Origin: Natrinema pellirubrum DSM 15624
GTDB taxonomy: Archaea; Halobacteriota; Halobacteria; Halobacteriales; Natrialbaceae
Reading direction: 5' to 3'
NCBI RefSeq assembly: GCF_000230735.2
Contig: NC_019962.1
Coordinates: 1,240,001 to 1,304,000, forward strand
DNA length: 64,000 bases
Of this stretch, positions 41,461 through 50,009 are shown one piece after another (position 1 is the stretch's first letter; every line of letters starts with the position of its first letter). Below the pieces are notes generated by a model. It made no database searches and was not told where the DNA came from. It was given only the letters and a program-made list of their open reading frames with translations. The translations under genes were made by a program, and so were the position numbers.

Positions 41461-42474
41461 TCACTTGATGCTTGCGAACGTCTGGTAAGCCGACTTCGCG
41501 AGCGACATCTCCAGCCCTCCGGACTCGACGACGTAGTACTGTCGTAGGTCGGCGTTGAACTTGGCCTTGTACTCACAGAGGCGTTCGGTGTTCGCACCGA
41601 CCAGGTCGTAACCGGTCACCGACTCGAGTTCCGGGTCAGTGAGGACGTCCTCGATGATGGCGTGGTGGAGCAAACTGTTGACGCTGATCCCGTCGTACGA
41701 GGCGGTGACCCCGCCTTGCCAGAAGTAGGCTAAGTCGGGGGAATAAAGCGCTAGAACGCCACTCTGGTACTCGCCGTCGGGAGTCCGGGCCACGTAGACC
41801 CGCCACCGCTCGCCGTCGAGTGCCGAGAGGAGATCCCGGAGAAACGACCGTGAAAGGGGGGCTGGGTCGTCGTGTTCGCGATACTGTTCGACGACGTCCT
41901 CGTAGACGCGGAGGGCCGCGTCGATTCCCTCTCGTTCGATCGTGAGATCGAGGTCGTCGCGCTTGCGCATCTCCCGCCGGAGGCTCTTGCTGAAGCTGCT
42001 CAGTACGTTCTCGAGGGATTTCGCCTCAAGGTCGAGGACGTACGTGAACCGCGGTGTCAGCGAGAAGTCTCGCCACTCGTACGGTCGCGGATCCCCGTAT
42101 TCGACGGGACAACTCATCCGGAACAGCGTCGTTCGCGCGTCAATATCGAGGGTTTCGATTACTTCCTCAGCAAGGGTCCGGTTGATCCGTTCTCGCTTGC
42201 GACGTTTCGGGCTGTTCGGGTTGACGACCGGACCGAGTCGAGGCACACTGAACGAGACTGGCGGTGACAGGACCGTTCGGCCGATCGACCGACTCCCGAC
42301 GAACACCGGAAGCAAGCCGACCGCCTGCTGGCCCTTGTAGGCCCCGTACAGTTGCAATTCCGCATCCGTGTGATCGTCGAGGACGGAGAGCGCGTCCGGG
42401 TCGTGAAACACTTCGTAGCCGTCCGCCGGCAGCGCTGCCCGCCACTCCTCGAGTCCGATTCTCGTGACGTCCAT
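41461..42474 (-). CDS. FemAB-like GNAT acyltransferase, copy 3
   Basis: A 337-residue, more diverged member: YKGQQAVGLLPVFVG, RLGPVVNPNSPKRRKRER, SFSKSLRREMRKRDDLDLTIE, LVGANTERLCEYKAKFNADLRQYYVV. The order of landmarks is as in the copies at 7215 and 26954. It again neighbours an AP-superfamily enzyme (the sulfatase-fold gene, 126 nt downstream on the same strand). ATAACAAGG is 25 nt before the ATG, so it is leaderless. Probable cytosolic acyl- or aminoacyltransferase on an envelope precursor. Confidence 0.8.
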   Translation of the reverse strand: MDVTRIGLEEWRAALPADGYEVFHDPDALSVLDDHTDAELQLYGAYKGQQAVGLLPVFVGSRSIGRTVLSPPVSFSVPRLGPVVNPNSPKRRKRERINRTLAEEVIETLDIDARTTLFRMSCPVEYGDPRPYEWRDFSLTPRFTYVLDLEAKSLENVLSSFSKSLRREMRKRDDLDLTIEREGIDAALRVYEDVVEQYREHDDPAPLSRSFLRDLLSALDGERWRVYVARTPDGEYQSGVLALYSPDLAYFWQGGVTASYDGISVNSLLHHAIIEDVLTDPELESVTGYDLVGANTERLCEYKAKFNADLRQYYVVESGGLEMSLAKSAYQTFASIK

Positions 42475-42499
42475 ACCTGCCCGGTGTTCGGAGAACAGA

Positions 42500-42508
42500 C
42501 CTTGTTAT
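42500..42508 (-). promoter_or_regulatory. ATAACAAGG core promoter box
   Basis: 25 nt before FemAB-like copy 3. Confidence 0.5.
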
Positions 42509-42626
42509 GCTCACAGTACCTGTTCGATGAGAGTCGTTGTCGCTGACGTTCTCGGCGTGGGTCGACCCTATCGATACGCTCGGCGGTGTAGCGACTGCGG
42601 AATCGGAACGAGTCGGCGACAATCAG

Positions 42627-43949
42627 TCAGCGGGTCACCGCCGGAGAAGCAGGTTGGTCACGAGCCGCGAGCAGGAACTCCGAGAGCGCGTAGGACATCC
42701 ACCCCTGACACCAGCGCATCAGCGTCACCCGTTTCGTGTGATGGCGGTACTTTCGGTAGTAGAACCGGCCCTGTTCGGGCTGGAGGTTCGCGAGGACCCA
42801 CCGGAGGATCCGCTCGGCGACGTCCAGTTCGCCCTCGCGGGTGAACACCAGGATCCCCTGCGTGCTGGCGTGGATGTCGCGGGGATAGGCGTTCTCCTCG
42901 TCGAAGTTGGGCGCGCCGTCTACGTCGAACAGCTCGGTCCGATAGAACTCGAGGGCGGTCTCCAGCGCGTCGGCGTACCGGTCCGCGTCGATGACGTCGC
43001 GATAGCGCTGGAGACACTCGATGATGAAGCCGTTGTGGTGGCTGTCCATCGAGAGGTGGGAGGCAGAGGCCGGCAGCCGGTAGGGCCATCCGCCGCGGTC
43101 GGTCTGGTTGGCGACGACGTGATCGAGGATCTTCGTTGCCCGCTCGCGGTACTCCTCGTCGCCGAAGTACTCGTAGAGGTCGACGAGCATGCCCGCGCCA
43201 AGCGCCGCAGAGTTGAGAGTGTAGGAGTCGTCCGGGTGGTTCATGTGGTAGTCGATCTTCGCGCCCTCGGGGACCTCCCGGTAGTTCAGGTCCTCGACGA
43301 GGAAATCGCGTGCGGTCCGGGCGATCTCCGCATACTGCTCGTCGAGCTGGGCGGCGCGCAACAGCGCCTTCACCGCGTAGGCGGTCGAGACGATGTCGGG
43401 ATCGCTCGGCTCGCCTTTCGTGTGAAGATGTTGGAGTTCGTGGCGATGGCCCCCGCAGAACCCGCTGTACCCCTCACACCGTTCGGCGACGAGCCAGTCG
43501 GCGAGCCGTTCGGCCTCCGCGAGCGGGTCGAACCCCGGCTCGCTCGCCGGGTCCCACTCGGTTCCGAGGTCGTGATAATTCAGGTTCGCCATCGCGAACA
43601 GGCCGCCGCCCTTGAAATTGCGTCGGAGTTCGACGCGAAACAGCGGCCTGACGTCGACCGGCGTCCGTTTGACGGTCTCCTGGACGGCGAGATTGAGCCA
43701 CTTGTTCTCGACCGGCAGCGCCTGCAGGAGCTGGCTGCTCATCCCGTCGCCGTAATCGGGTCCGACGTAGTCCCGCTCCCGGGCGTACGCGAGCGTCGAG
43801 TCGAGGACGGGCCCGTATCGCTCGAGCGCTCGAGCGGCCGTCCCCGACCTGTTTTCCCCCGTCGAATCGCCCTCCGGGTCGGCGGACCGGGAGGAGACGG
43901 TACTCGAGAGTCGCCGGACGCCGATCCGCGGAATGTACTCGGACTGCAT
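42627..43949 (-). CDS. Alpha/alpha-toroid protein, possible glycan lyase or epimerase-like
   Basis: A 440-residue, mostly helical protein with recurring segments such as DPDIVSTAYAVKALLRAAQL, NSAALGAGMLVDLYEYFGDEEY, ILDHVVANQTDRGGWPYRLP and SHHNGFIIECLQRYRDVI. These imply an (alpha/alpha)6 toroid like those of glycoside-processing enzymes, lyases and uronyl C5-epimerases. Homologues are sometimes mislabelled as antibiotic ABC transporter permeases, but there are no membrane helices. ATAATAATG (43976-43984) lies 26 nt before the ATG. Likely cytosolic and acting on glycans; exact activity unknown. Confidence 0.65.
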   Translation of the reverse strand: MQSEYIPRIGVRRLSSTVSSRSADPEGDSTGENRSGTAARALERYGPVLDSTLAYARERDYVGPDYGDGMSSQLLQALPVENKWLNLAVQETVKRTPVDVRPLFRVELRRNFKGGGLFAMANLNYHDLGTEWDPASEPGFDPLAEAERLADWLVAERCEGYSGFCGGHRHELQHLHTKGEPSDPDIVSTAYAVKALLRAAQLDEQYAEIARTARDFLVEDLNYREVPEGAKIDYHMNHPDDSYTLNSAALGAGMLVDLYEYFGDEEYRERATKILDHVVANQTDRGGWPYRLPASASHLSMDSHHNGFIIECLQRYRDVIDADRYADALETALEFYRTELFDVDGAPNFDEENAYPRDIHASTQGILVFTREGELDVAERILRWVLANLQPEQGRFYYRKYRHHTKRVTLMRWCQGWMSYALSEFLLAARDQPASPAVTR

Positions 43950-44064
43950 CTGTCTCCGCCCTCCCGCCGGCAGGCCATTATTATACGGCGGCTACCCCTT
44001 CGATCGGCCGTGCCGGCGATCGATCGGTTCGGTGAACTCTCCCGGTGAAACTGGTATGAGCGAG

Positions 44065-44073
44065 ATAACAATT
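44065..44073 (+). promoter_or_regulatory. ATAACAATT core promoter box
   Basis: Exactly 24 nt before the ATG at 44098 of a six-codon mini-ORF, but 46 nt before the DUF354 gene. Confidence 0.5.
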
Positions 44074-44097
44074 GCAGTGACGGTCCCACGTACGGAT

Positions 44098-44118
44098 ATG
44101 GATCCGGGTGGTCCGTGA
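44098..44118 (+). other. Leaderless mini-ORF before DUF354 gene 1
   Basis: Six codons (MDPGGP) and TGA; one base (C) separates the stop from the DUF354 ATG at 44120. The mini-ORF also contains GGGTGGT, which could act as a weak ribosome-binding site for the main gene. Confidence 0.4.
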
Positions 44119-44119
44119 C

Positions 44120-45238
44120 ATGAGATACCTGTTCTTTACGAATACGCCAGCACACGTACACCTGTACAAACACGCCGTCGCGACGTTGCGTGAGCAGGGC
44201 CACAACGTCCTCGTCCTCGCGCGCGACTACACCTGTACACTCGACCTGCTCGAGTGGTACGACTTGCCCTACGAGGTCTACGGCTACTGTGATACGTCGA
44301 AGGGGTCGCTGCTGAGTCGGCTGCCGGCCCATTACCTCCGGGCGATCCGCCACGCCAGACGGTTCGATCCCGACCTCGTCTTCGGGATGGGGGGCTACGC
44401 GGCCCACACGGGGGCCCTGCTCCGGACGCCGACGGTGTTGCTCATCGACTCCGAGCCGGCGTCGTTCGACCACACTGTCTCGACGCCGTTCGCACGGGCG
44501 ATCCTCACGCCGAACACCTTCCGCAAGGACCTCGGGGAAGATCACTACGTGTTCCCGGGGCTCAAGGAGTGTGCGTACCTCCATCCCGAGGTCTACGAAC
44601 CGAACCCCTCGGTCCGCGACCGACTCGGCGTCGGCGAGACGGAGCCGTACGTCCTCCTCCGGCTCAACGCCTTCGGCTCCCAGCACGATGTCGGCAAGGA
44701 CGGCATCTCGAGCGAGCAGTGTCGCCGCCTCGTCGAGCGACTGAGCGACGACGCGACGGTCCTGGTCTCCGACGAGGGGAAAGACATCGACCTTACGGGC
44801 CTGCCGGCACGGTCGTTCGACCTCCATCCCGCCCTGATGCACGACGCGCTCGCCGAGGCGACGCTGCTGGTCGCCGACACCCAGACGATGGTCACCGAGG
44901 CCGCCCTGCTCGGTACGCCGGCGGTCCGATCGAACTCCTTCGTCGGCGACGCCGACATGGGCAACTTCGTCGCGCTCGAGAACCGAGGGCTGATCCACAA
45001 CGTCGCCCGTTTCGACGCCCTCCGCGATCGGGCAACGGCGGTCCTTCGCGACGAGGGCGTCGACGAGGCGTGGCAACGGCGTCGCCACGATTACCTGGCC
45101 GAGACGGTCAACCTCACGGACCTGCTCGTCGACGTCGCGACGGCCCGCGGTCGCGTCGACGACATCGATGCCGTCCGCCAGTTCGACCAGCCGGCGACCG
45201 ACGATCCGAACGCACCCGTCGGCGTCGGCAGCGACTGA
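44120..45238 (+). CDS. DUF354 glycosyltransferase-like protein, copy 1
   Basis: A 372-residue GT-B-like protein of the archaeal DUF354 family. It starts MRYLFFTNTPAHVHLYKHAV, followed by FDPDLVFGMGGYAAHTGALL (about 99-118), FPGLKECAYLHPEVYEP and the donor-site-like DTQTMVTEAALLGTPAVRSNSF (about 255-276). It resembles the paralogue at 60489-61589 along its whole length. Probably adds a sugar to a glycan precursor. The start is the ATG of MRYLFF, matching the paralogue MRILVLANTPAHVHLY. Confidence 0.85.
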   Translation: MRYLFFTNTPAHVHLYKHAVATLREQGHNVLVLARDYTCTLDLLEWYDLPYEVYGYCDTSKGSLLSRLPAHYLRAIRHARRFDPDLVFGMGGYAAHTGALLRTPTVLLIDSEPASFDHTVSTPFARAILTPNTFRKDLGEDHYVFPGLKECAYLHPEVYEPNPSVRDRLGVGETEPYVLLRLNAFGSQHDVGKDGISSEQCRRLVERLSDDATVLVSDEGKDIDLTGLPARSFDLHPALMHDALAEATLLVADTQTMVTEAALLGTPAVRSNSFVGDADMGNFVALENRGLIHNVARFDALRDRATAVLRDEGVDEAWQRRRHDYLAETVNLTDLLVDVATARGRVDDIDAVRQFDQPATDDPNAPVGVGSD

Positions 45239-45256
45239 CCCTCGATGTAACGGCGT

Positions 45257-46207
45257 CTAGATGCCCAGAATGGTCGGGACGAGAACGGTCGCAGCGACCG
45301 ACAGGACGAGCCCGTTGATGAGCGCTGGAATCACGAACCGCTCACCCGAAACACGCTGAATCAACGGGAGCGTGACGTCCATCGTCGTTGCGCCACCTGG
45401 TGCGATACTCGTTACCCCACCGAGATACTTGGCGACGGCTGGCAGCACCAGGAAGGTAACGATCTCCCGAAAGAGATTCGCGAGAAACGCGATCGTCCCC
45501 AGTTCGACCCCGCCGAGATCGAAGACGACGACACCCGCGTAACTGTACCATCCGAACCCTGCTGCGACCGCTGCGGCGTGGGTGACTGGCATGCCGATAA
45601 CCGCCCCGAGCAACACGCCACCGAGAATGCTCCCGACGGCCACGGCCACCGGAATCAGGAGGACGCCCCAGCCAATCCGGACGATATGACTCACGGCCTC
45701 GGTATCGCCGCCAACTGTAATACCGACGCCGAACAGCAGCGCCAGTAGCGCGTAATCGGAGATCGAGACGATACGTGTGATGACGTGTTCCGGAAGCCCG
45801 ACGGCAGAGAGCCCGAGCCCGGCGGTAAGCGAGACGACGATGAGGCCCGTGACCTTCCAATCGAAGCCACCAGCGTCTAGTTCCGACGGTGTGTCCGGCC
45901 GAGTGACGGTCCCATCGGCCGAGGCGGATTCCGGATCGCCGATCGACGTGGCCGTGATGAGGAGGTAGACACAGGCGACACTTCCGATGATACTGCCCAG
46001 ACACAGCACGAGGGCGGAGCCGCCGATCGTATTCAAATCCTGTAGAATCTGTTCGTCACCGCCGAGTTGTGTCCCGATCGAAACGAGCAAGACGGCGAGA
46101 CCGCTGAAGATAATGGCATCACCGATCTCCTGAATCCGGTGCAAAGCGGTGTAGTATCCGACCAGACTACCGACTACCAGTGCGAGCAGGAGCGTTCCGA
46201 TACTCAT
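45257..46207 (-). CDS. LysO-type lysine exporter family protein
   Basis: A 316-residue protein with about eight hydrophobic helices in two halves separated by an acidic loop (DPESASADGTVTRPDTPSEL). The C-terminal half has the LysO/DUF340 landmarks: SISDYALLALLFGVGITVGGD, GFGWYSYAGVVVFDLGGVELGTIAFLANLFREI and TSIAPGGATTMDVTLPLIQRVSG. LysO exports lysine in Escherichia coli; specificity here is not provable. The gene is convergent with DUF354 gene 1 by 18 nt and appears unrelated to glycans. Confidence 0.85.
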   Translation of the reverse strand: MSIGTLLLALVVGSLVGYYTALHRIQEIGDAIIFSGLAVLLVSIGTQLGGDEQILQDLNTIGGSALVLCLGSIIGSVACVYLLITATSIGDPESASADGTVTRPDTPSELDAGGFDWKVTGLIVVSLTAGLGLSAVGLPEHVITRIVSISDYALLALLFGVGITVGGDTEAVSHIVRIGWGVLLIPVAVAVGSILGGVLLGAVIGMPVTHAAAVAAGFGWYSYAGVVVFDLGGVELGTIAFLANLFREIVTFLVLPAVAKYLGGVTSIAPGGATTMDVTLPLIQRVSGERFVIPALINGLVLSVAATVLVPTILGI

Positions 46208-46273
46208 GGTGTTTCCCGAGCCAATACGGTATCCCGGGATTTCATCGATGGTCGTTGCATCGTTTGCTCGTGG

Positions 46274-47371
46274 TCACGAATCCAATTGCTTCTCGCTACT
46301 GGTTCGTTGTTCGACGTATTCTCGCGTTTCGCCCTGTAACACGTATTCCGTTCGTTGAAGCGCGTCGATCGACCCCGAACCGGTCACGAACATCGCCGTC
46401 CGTAACTCGGCGATCAGGTCCTCGATGCGTTCGATAACGGCGTCCGGGCCGTTCGTGGCCGGTTTCAGGAACGGTTTCGCCAACCCGCCGGCACGGGCAC
46501 CTACCGCGATCGCTTTGGCCACGTCTAACCCCGTCCGCACACCGCCACTCGCGATCACGCAGTCGTGTTCGGCGACACACTCGAGCGTACTTGCAGCGGT
46601 CGGGATGCCCCAGTCACGGAACAGAGTCCCGATCCGTTGCTGGCGTGGTTCGTTCGCGGTAGCCGCACGGTAGGCTTCGATCCCGGACCACGTCGTGCCG
46701 CCTTTGCCGGCGACATCGATCGCGTGTACACCTGCTGCGGACAGCTTTCGGGCAGTCTCCCCGGAAATCCCGTTGCCGGTCTCTTTGACGATGATCGGAA
46801 CCGAGAGATCCGCGGCGACGCGTTCGATCGCAGCCAGACAGTCCCGCCCGTCGACGTCGCCTTCGGGTTGGACGGCTTCTTGGAGGAAGTTCAGGTGGAC
46901 CGCGAGCGCGTCCGCCTCGATCATCGCTACTGCGCGCTCGACGGTTTCGATGTCGTACTCGCGAAGCTGTGCGGCACCGAGATTCCCGTAGATGAACGCG
47001 TCGGGCGCGACGTCGCGGACGACGGTATACGACTCGAGGACGCCGTCGTCGTCGAGTTCGAGGCCAGCCCGCTGGCTTCCAAGCCCCATAGCGATGCCCG
47101 TCTCGCTGGCAGCACGGGCCAGTGCCCGATTGATGGCCGTGGTGTTGCGGTGCCCGCCAGTCATGCTCTCGATGAAGATCGGGGCCGACAACTCGTGTCC
47201 CAGAAATTCGATGGCGGGGTCAATCGCGTCGTAATCGAGTTCCGGCAGCGCGTCGTGGACGAGGTGTACGTCTTCGAAGCCCGTTCCCGTGGTTTCGACG
47301 TCTCGCTCCTGTACGATCCGGATATGATCGTCTTTTCGGTCTTCAGTCTCCGACGAGCCCTGCTCCGTCAT
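46274..47371 (-). CDS. fni: Type 2 isopentenyl-diphosphate delta-isomerase
   Basis: A 365-residue FMN- and NADPH-dependent TIM barrel that interconverts IPP and DMAPP, feeding archaeal lipids and dolichols. Visible signatures are RKDDHIRIV near the N-terminus, [81 protein letters not shown] and the FMN phosphate site [20 protein letters not shown]. The start MTEQGSSE is supported by the family start region; ATAACAGTA lies 32 nt upstream. Haloarchaea usually have it near mevalonate genes, but no such genes flank it here. Confidence 0.93.
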   Translation of the reverse strand: MTEQGSSETEDRKDDHIRIVQERDVETTGTGFEDVHLVHDALPELDYDAIDPAIEFLGHELSAPIFIESMTGGHRNTTAINRALARAASETGIAMGLGSQRAGLELDDDGVLESYTVVRDVAPDAFIYGNLGAAQLREYDIETVERAVAMIEADALAVHLNFLQEAVQPEGDVDGRDCLAAIERVAADLSVPIIVKETGNGISGETARKLSAAGVHAIDVAGKGGTTWSGIEAYRAATANEPRQQRIGTLFRDWGIPTAASTLECVAEHDCVIASGGVRTGLDVAKAIAVGARAGGLAKPFLKPATNGPDAVIERIEDLIAELRTAMFVTGSGSIDALQRTEYVLQGETREYVEQRTSSEKQLDS

Positions 47372-47643
47372 TAGTCGAACTTGCAAAAGGGATGGCAAAA
47401 GGGTACTGTTATGCTGATTCACCCTGACCCGGCTAACTCTGGAATGACGTGTCCCTTCCCGCGGTGTACGCTGTATGCAGTACAACCTTCGGCTCGATTT
47501 CTGACGTGACGGACGGTGGCACGCAGGACTCCAGCGAGAGGATATAGCCGCTGAACGTCATGCTCCCCTGATCGCGCGACGACATCGCGAGCAGTGCGTA
47601 CACCGTCTTGGAAACCGGTCTTTCGCGGCCGTGGATGCCGTCG

Positions 47644-48975
47644 CTATCGGTCGCGCAGTCTGGTCGTCGCCAGCCAGCCAAGGCCGATGACTGCCCCCGC
47701 GGCGAGGCCCGCCCCGAGTCCGAGCAGGCCGAGCGAATCCGACCCACTGCCGGGTGCCGGCGCGACCGCGACAGCCGAAGGTGCGGTTACGTCCGCCTCG
47801 AGCCGATACGCACCGTCGGATTCCGAGAGAACCTCGGTGTCGGCCTCGGTCCAGCCGTCGCCCGTCTGCTCGTAGAGGACGACTTCTTCGGGCTCGAGAC
47901 CCAGCTCCTCGAGTCGGTCTTTCTGGACCGTGAAGGAGACGGTCCCCGACGCGTTGGCAGCGCCCGACTCGTTCGTGATGGTTAGATACGACAGCGCCTC
48001 GACGCCGTCGGGGCCGCTCCCGGAGAGTTCGGAGAACCGGCTCTCGAAGCCGATCGACGCCTCGCCGGAGAGTCCGGTCAGCTCGACGCCGTCGAACCGG
48101 ACGCCGTCGTCGGTCCCGCGGGTCGGCTGCAGGAAGACGCGATCCTCGGGCGCGGCGTCGGTCACCCTCGCAGTGATTCCACCGTCGGTTCGCTCGTACG
48201 TGACCGACGGATCGTCGCAGGTGCCGGTCCGGATCGTCACCGGCTCCTCGAGGGAGGGCAGTTCCGTCCGCCGGTTGCCGTCGCCGGCCGCGCCGGAGAG
48301 GACGTCCCACTGTTCGATCTCGCCGTCGCCGTCGAAGTCGGGGTCATACAGTTCGCTGCGCCGGTCGGCGAACGCCGAGTCCTCGTTGAAGCCCGGCCGG
48401 ATAGTCACGGCGAACTGGCCGTCGAGGCCGCCCCGGATCGCGCCGCCGTCGGTGCGTCCGTCCCGGAAGATCCAGGAGGCGGACGTCCAGCCGTCGCCGC
48501 GGTCGAACTCGTCCATTCTCGTGTCGCCCGTGTAGTTGTCGTCCCGGACGACCCACTCGCTCTCGGCGGGCAGGCCGGCGATCTCGTAGGTGACCAGCCC
48601 GCCAGGGGTCTCGGTGTCGAGGCGGCCGTGGACGGTCACGAGACTCAGCCCCTCCGGCCCCTCGTGGAGGAACAGGGCGGACGTGTTGTCCCGCTGGAGG
48701 TGGGTCGTCCCGTAGGAGCTGTAGAAGCGGTCAGTTCCTTCCGGATGGGTCTCGTGGCTGCGATACTCGTAGAACGATTCGACCGATTCGCCAGAGGACA
48801 GCGGCTCGATCGGCTGACAGAACGAGCCCTGTTCGACGACGTAGCCGTCGGCCTGCTGCGTGTCCGCCTGTGCGATCGGCGAGCCGGACTGGCCGGCGAC
48901 GCCGCCGACGCTGCCGACGAGCAGTAGCACGGTGACGACGACCGCCGCAGCGCCTGTCGGGAGTCGAGAACTCAT
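47644..48975 (-). CDS. Secreted, membrane-anchored protein with PGF-pre-PGF-like domain
   Basis: A 443-residue protein with an N-terminal Sec signal (AAAVVVTVLLLVGSVGGVAGQ, about 9-29) and a C-terminal hydrophobic helix (about 415-438) ending TTRLRDR, so it is anchored with most of the chain outside. DPDFDGDGEIEQWDV (about 236-250) looks like a calcium-binding loop. Residues about 345-410 (GTVSFTVQKDRLEELGLEPE, VVLYEQTGDGWTEA) resemble the PGF-pre-PGF domain of archaeal surface proteins, though the tail lacks a PGF motif. The start overlaps the deacetylase stop (ATGA), so it is third in the wecB operon. Confidence 0.75.
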   Translation of the reverse strand: MSSRLPTGAAAVVVTVLLLVGSVGGVAGQSGSPIAQADTQQADGYVVEQGSFCQPIEPLSSGESVESFYEYRSHETHPEGTDRFYSSYGTTHLQRDNTSALFLHEGPEGLSLVTVHGRLDTETPGGLVTYEIAGLPAESEWVVRDDNYTGDTRMDEFDRGDGWTSASWIFRDGRTDGGAIRGGLDGQFAVTIRPGFNEDSAFADRRSELYDPDFDGDGEIEQWDVLSGAAGDGNRRTELPSLEEPVTIRTGTCDDPSVTYERTDGGITARVTDAAPEDRVFLQPTRGTDDGVRFDGVELTGLSGEASIGFESRFSELSGSGPDGVEALSYLTITNESGAANASGTVSFTVQKDRLEELGLEPEEVVLYEQTGDGWTEADTEVLSESDGAYRLEADVTAPSAVAVAPAPGSGSDSLGLLGLGAGLAAGAVIGLGWLATTRLRDR

Positions 48976-50009
48976 GATTTTACCTGTGTGAATTGAAATT
49001 CGGCGGGGTCGGTTTCGGCGCGATGCGATCCGTCGGAGTCGCCCTCGAGCGCCGCCTGTAGCGCCCGCGGTGGGCCGATCCAGGCCTCCAACTCCCGCGC
49101 TCGCTCGATCAGCCAGCGATACAGCGTCCGGTAGCCGGGAAACTCCCGGTCGCTGAAATAGCGTGGATGCCAGAGAACGGTCATGACAGCCCCGTTTTCC
49201 GCCGCCTCCGTCAACAGCCGCTCGCAGGTTTGACGCGCCGCGCTGGGTCGACTGCCGGGATCCGGAAGCGCCTGCTCCATGATCGTCAACGGAAAGACGA
49301 GGAAGTCGTCGCCGAACGGCCGGATCGGGTCGTAACCCGCGTGAAACCCACACTCGGTACTCGAGCCGAGGCTCGCGTCGTACTCGAGGCCGATCGCCCG
49401 GTGGTAGCGCCACGTCTCGGGGACCGACAGCCGCAGGTAGTGCTGGCGACCGCCGGCGATGGGACCATCGAGAACGTCCTCGAGGGTCGCTTTCTCCTCG
49501 CGCAGCCGCTTGGGTTCGTCCGCGGAGTGATAGGAGCCATGGAGGCCGACCTCCCAGCCGCCCGAATCGAGATCACGGATGACGCCGGCGATCCCGTCGC
49601 CGGTCACGTCGTAGCGGCCGAGGTGTTGGACCCAGTTGGCCGGCGCGAACCACTCCCGGACCGGCCGGTCGGCAAGCAGGTGCTGTTCGTTCAGGAAGTA
49701 AAACGCCGAGCGTACCCCTAACTCGTCCTCGAGGGCCATGATCTCCTCGAACTGCCAGTAGGGGTTGTCCCCGGCGACGGCGGTCCGGAGGTGATGTGTC
49801 GGTCGCTCCTGGAGGGCATAATACAGCGACCGGATCCCCTTGAACGGTCGGTCGACATCGTGGGTCAGACAGAGGGCGAACGAGGCGTCGCCGGGGGGAT
49901 CGACCCGCGCCCGCGGGAGGTCGGCGACCCGGTCGACCGTCGCGTCCGACGGGCGGTCGTCGGTCGCTACCTCCGTCTCGGCCCGCCCTCGAGTGGGTGT
50001 CTCAGCCAT
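48972..50009 (-). CDS. Polysaccharide deacetylase-type protein, copy 1
   Basis: A 345-residue NodB-like TIM-barrel protein. LCLTHDVDRPFKG (about 46-58) gives the Asp-Asp metal/base pair, GLHGSYHSAD gives the two His ligands, and VMTVLWHPRYFSD the C-terminal His. There is no clear signal peptide, so it may act in the cytosol on a nucleotide- or lipid-linked sugar. It overlaps wecB by eight bases upstream and the secreted protein by four bases downstream. In this operon, de-N-acetylation of a HexNAc is plausible. Confidence 0.85.
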   Translation of the reverse strand: MAETPTRGRAETEVATDDRPSDATVDRVADLPRARVDPPGDASFALCLTHDVDRPFKGIRSLYYALQERPTHHLRTAVAGDNPYWQFEEIMALEDELGVRSAFYFLNEQHLLADRPVREWFAPANWVQHLGRYDVTGDGIAGVIRDLDSGGWEVGLHGSYHSADEPKRLREEKATLEDVLDGPIAGGRQHYLRLSVPETWRYHRAIGLEYDASLGSSTECGFHAGYDPIRPFGDDFLVFPLTIMEQALPDPGSRPSAARQTCERLLTEAAENGAVMTVLWHPRYFSDREFPGYRTLYRWLIERARELEAWIGPPRALQAALEGDSDGSHRAETDPAEFQFTQVKS

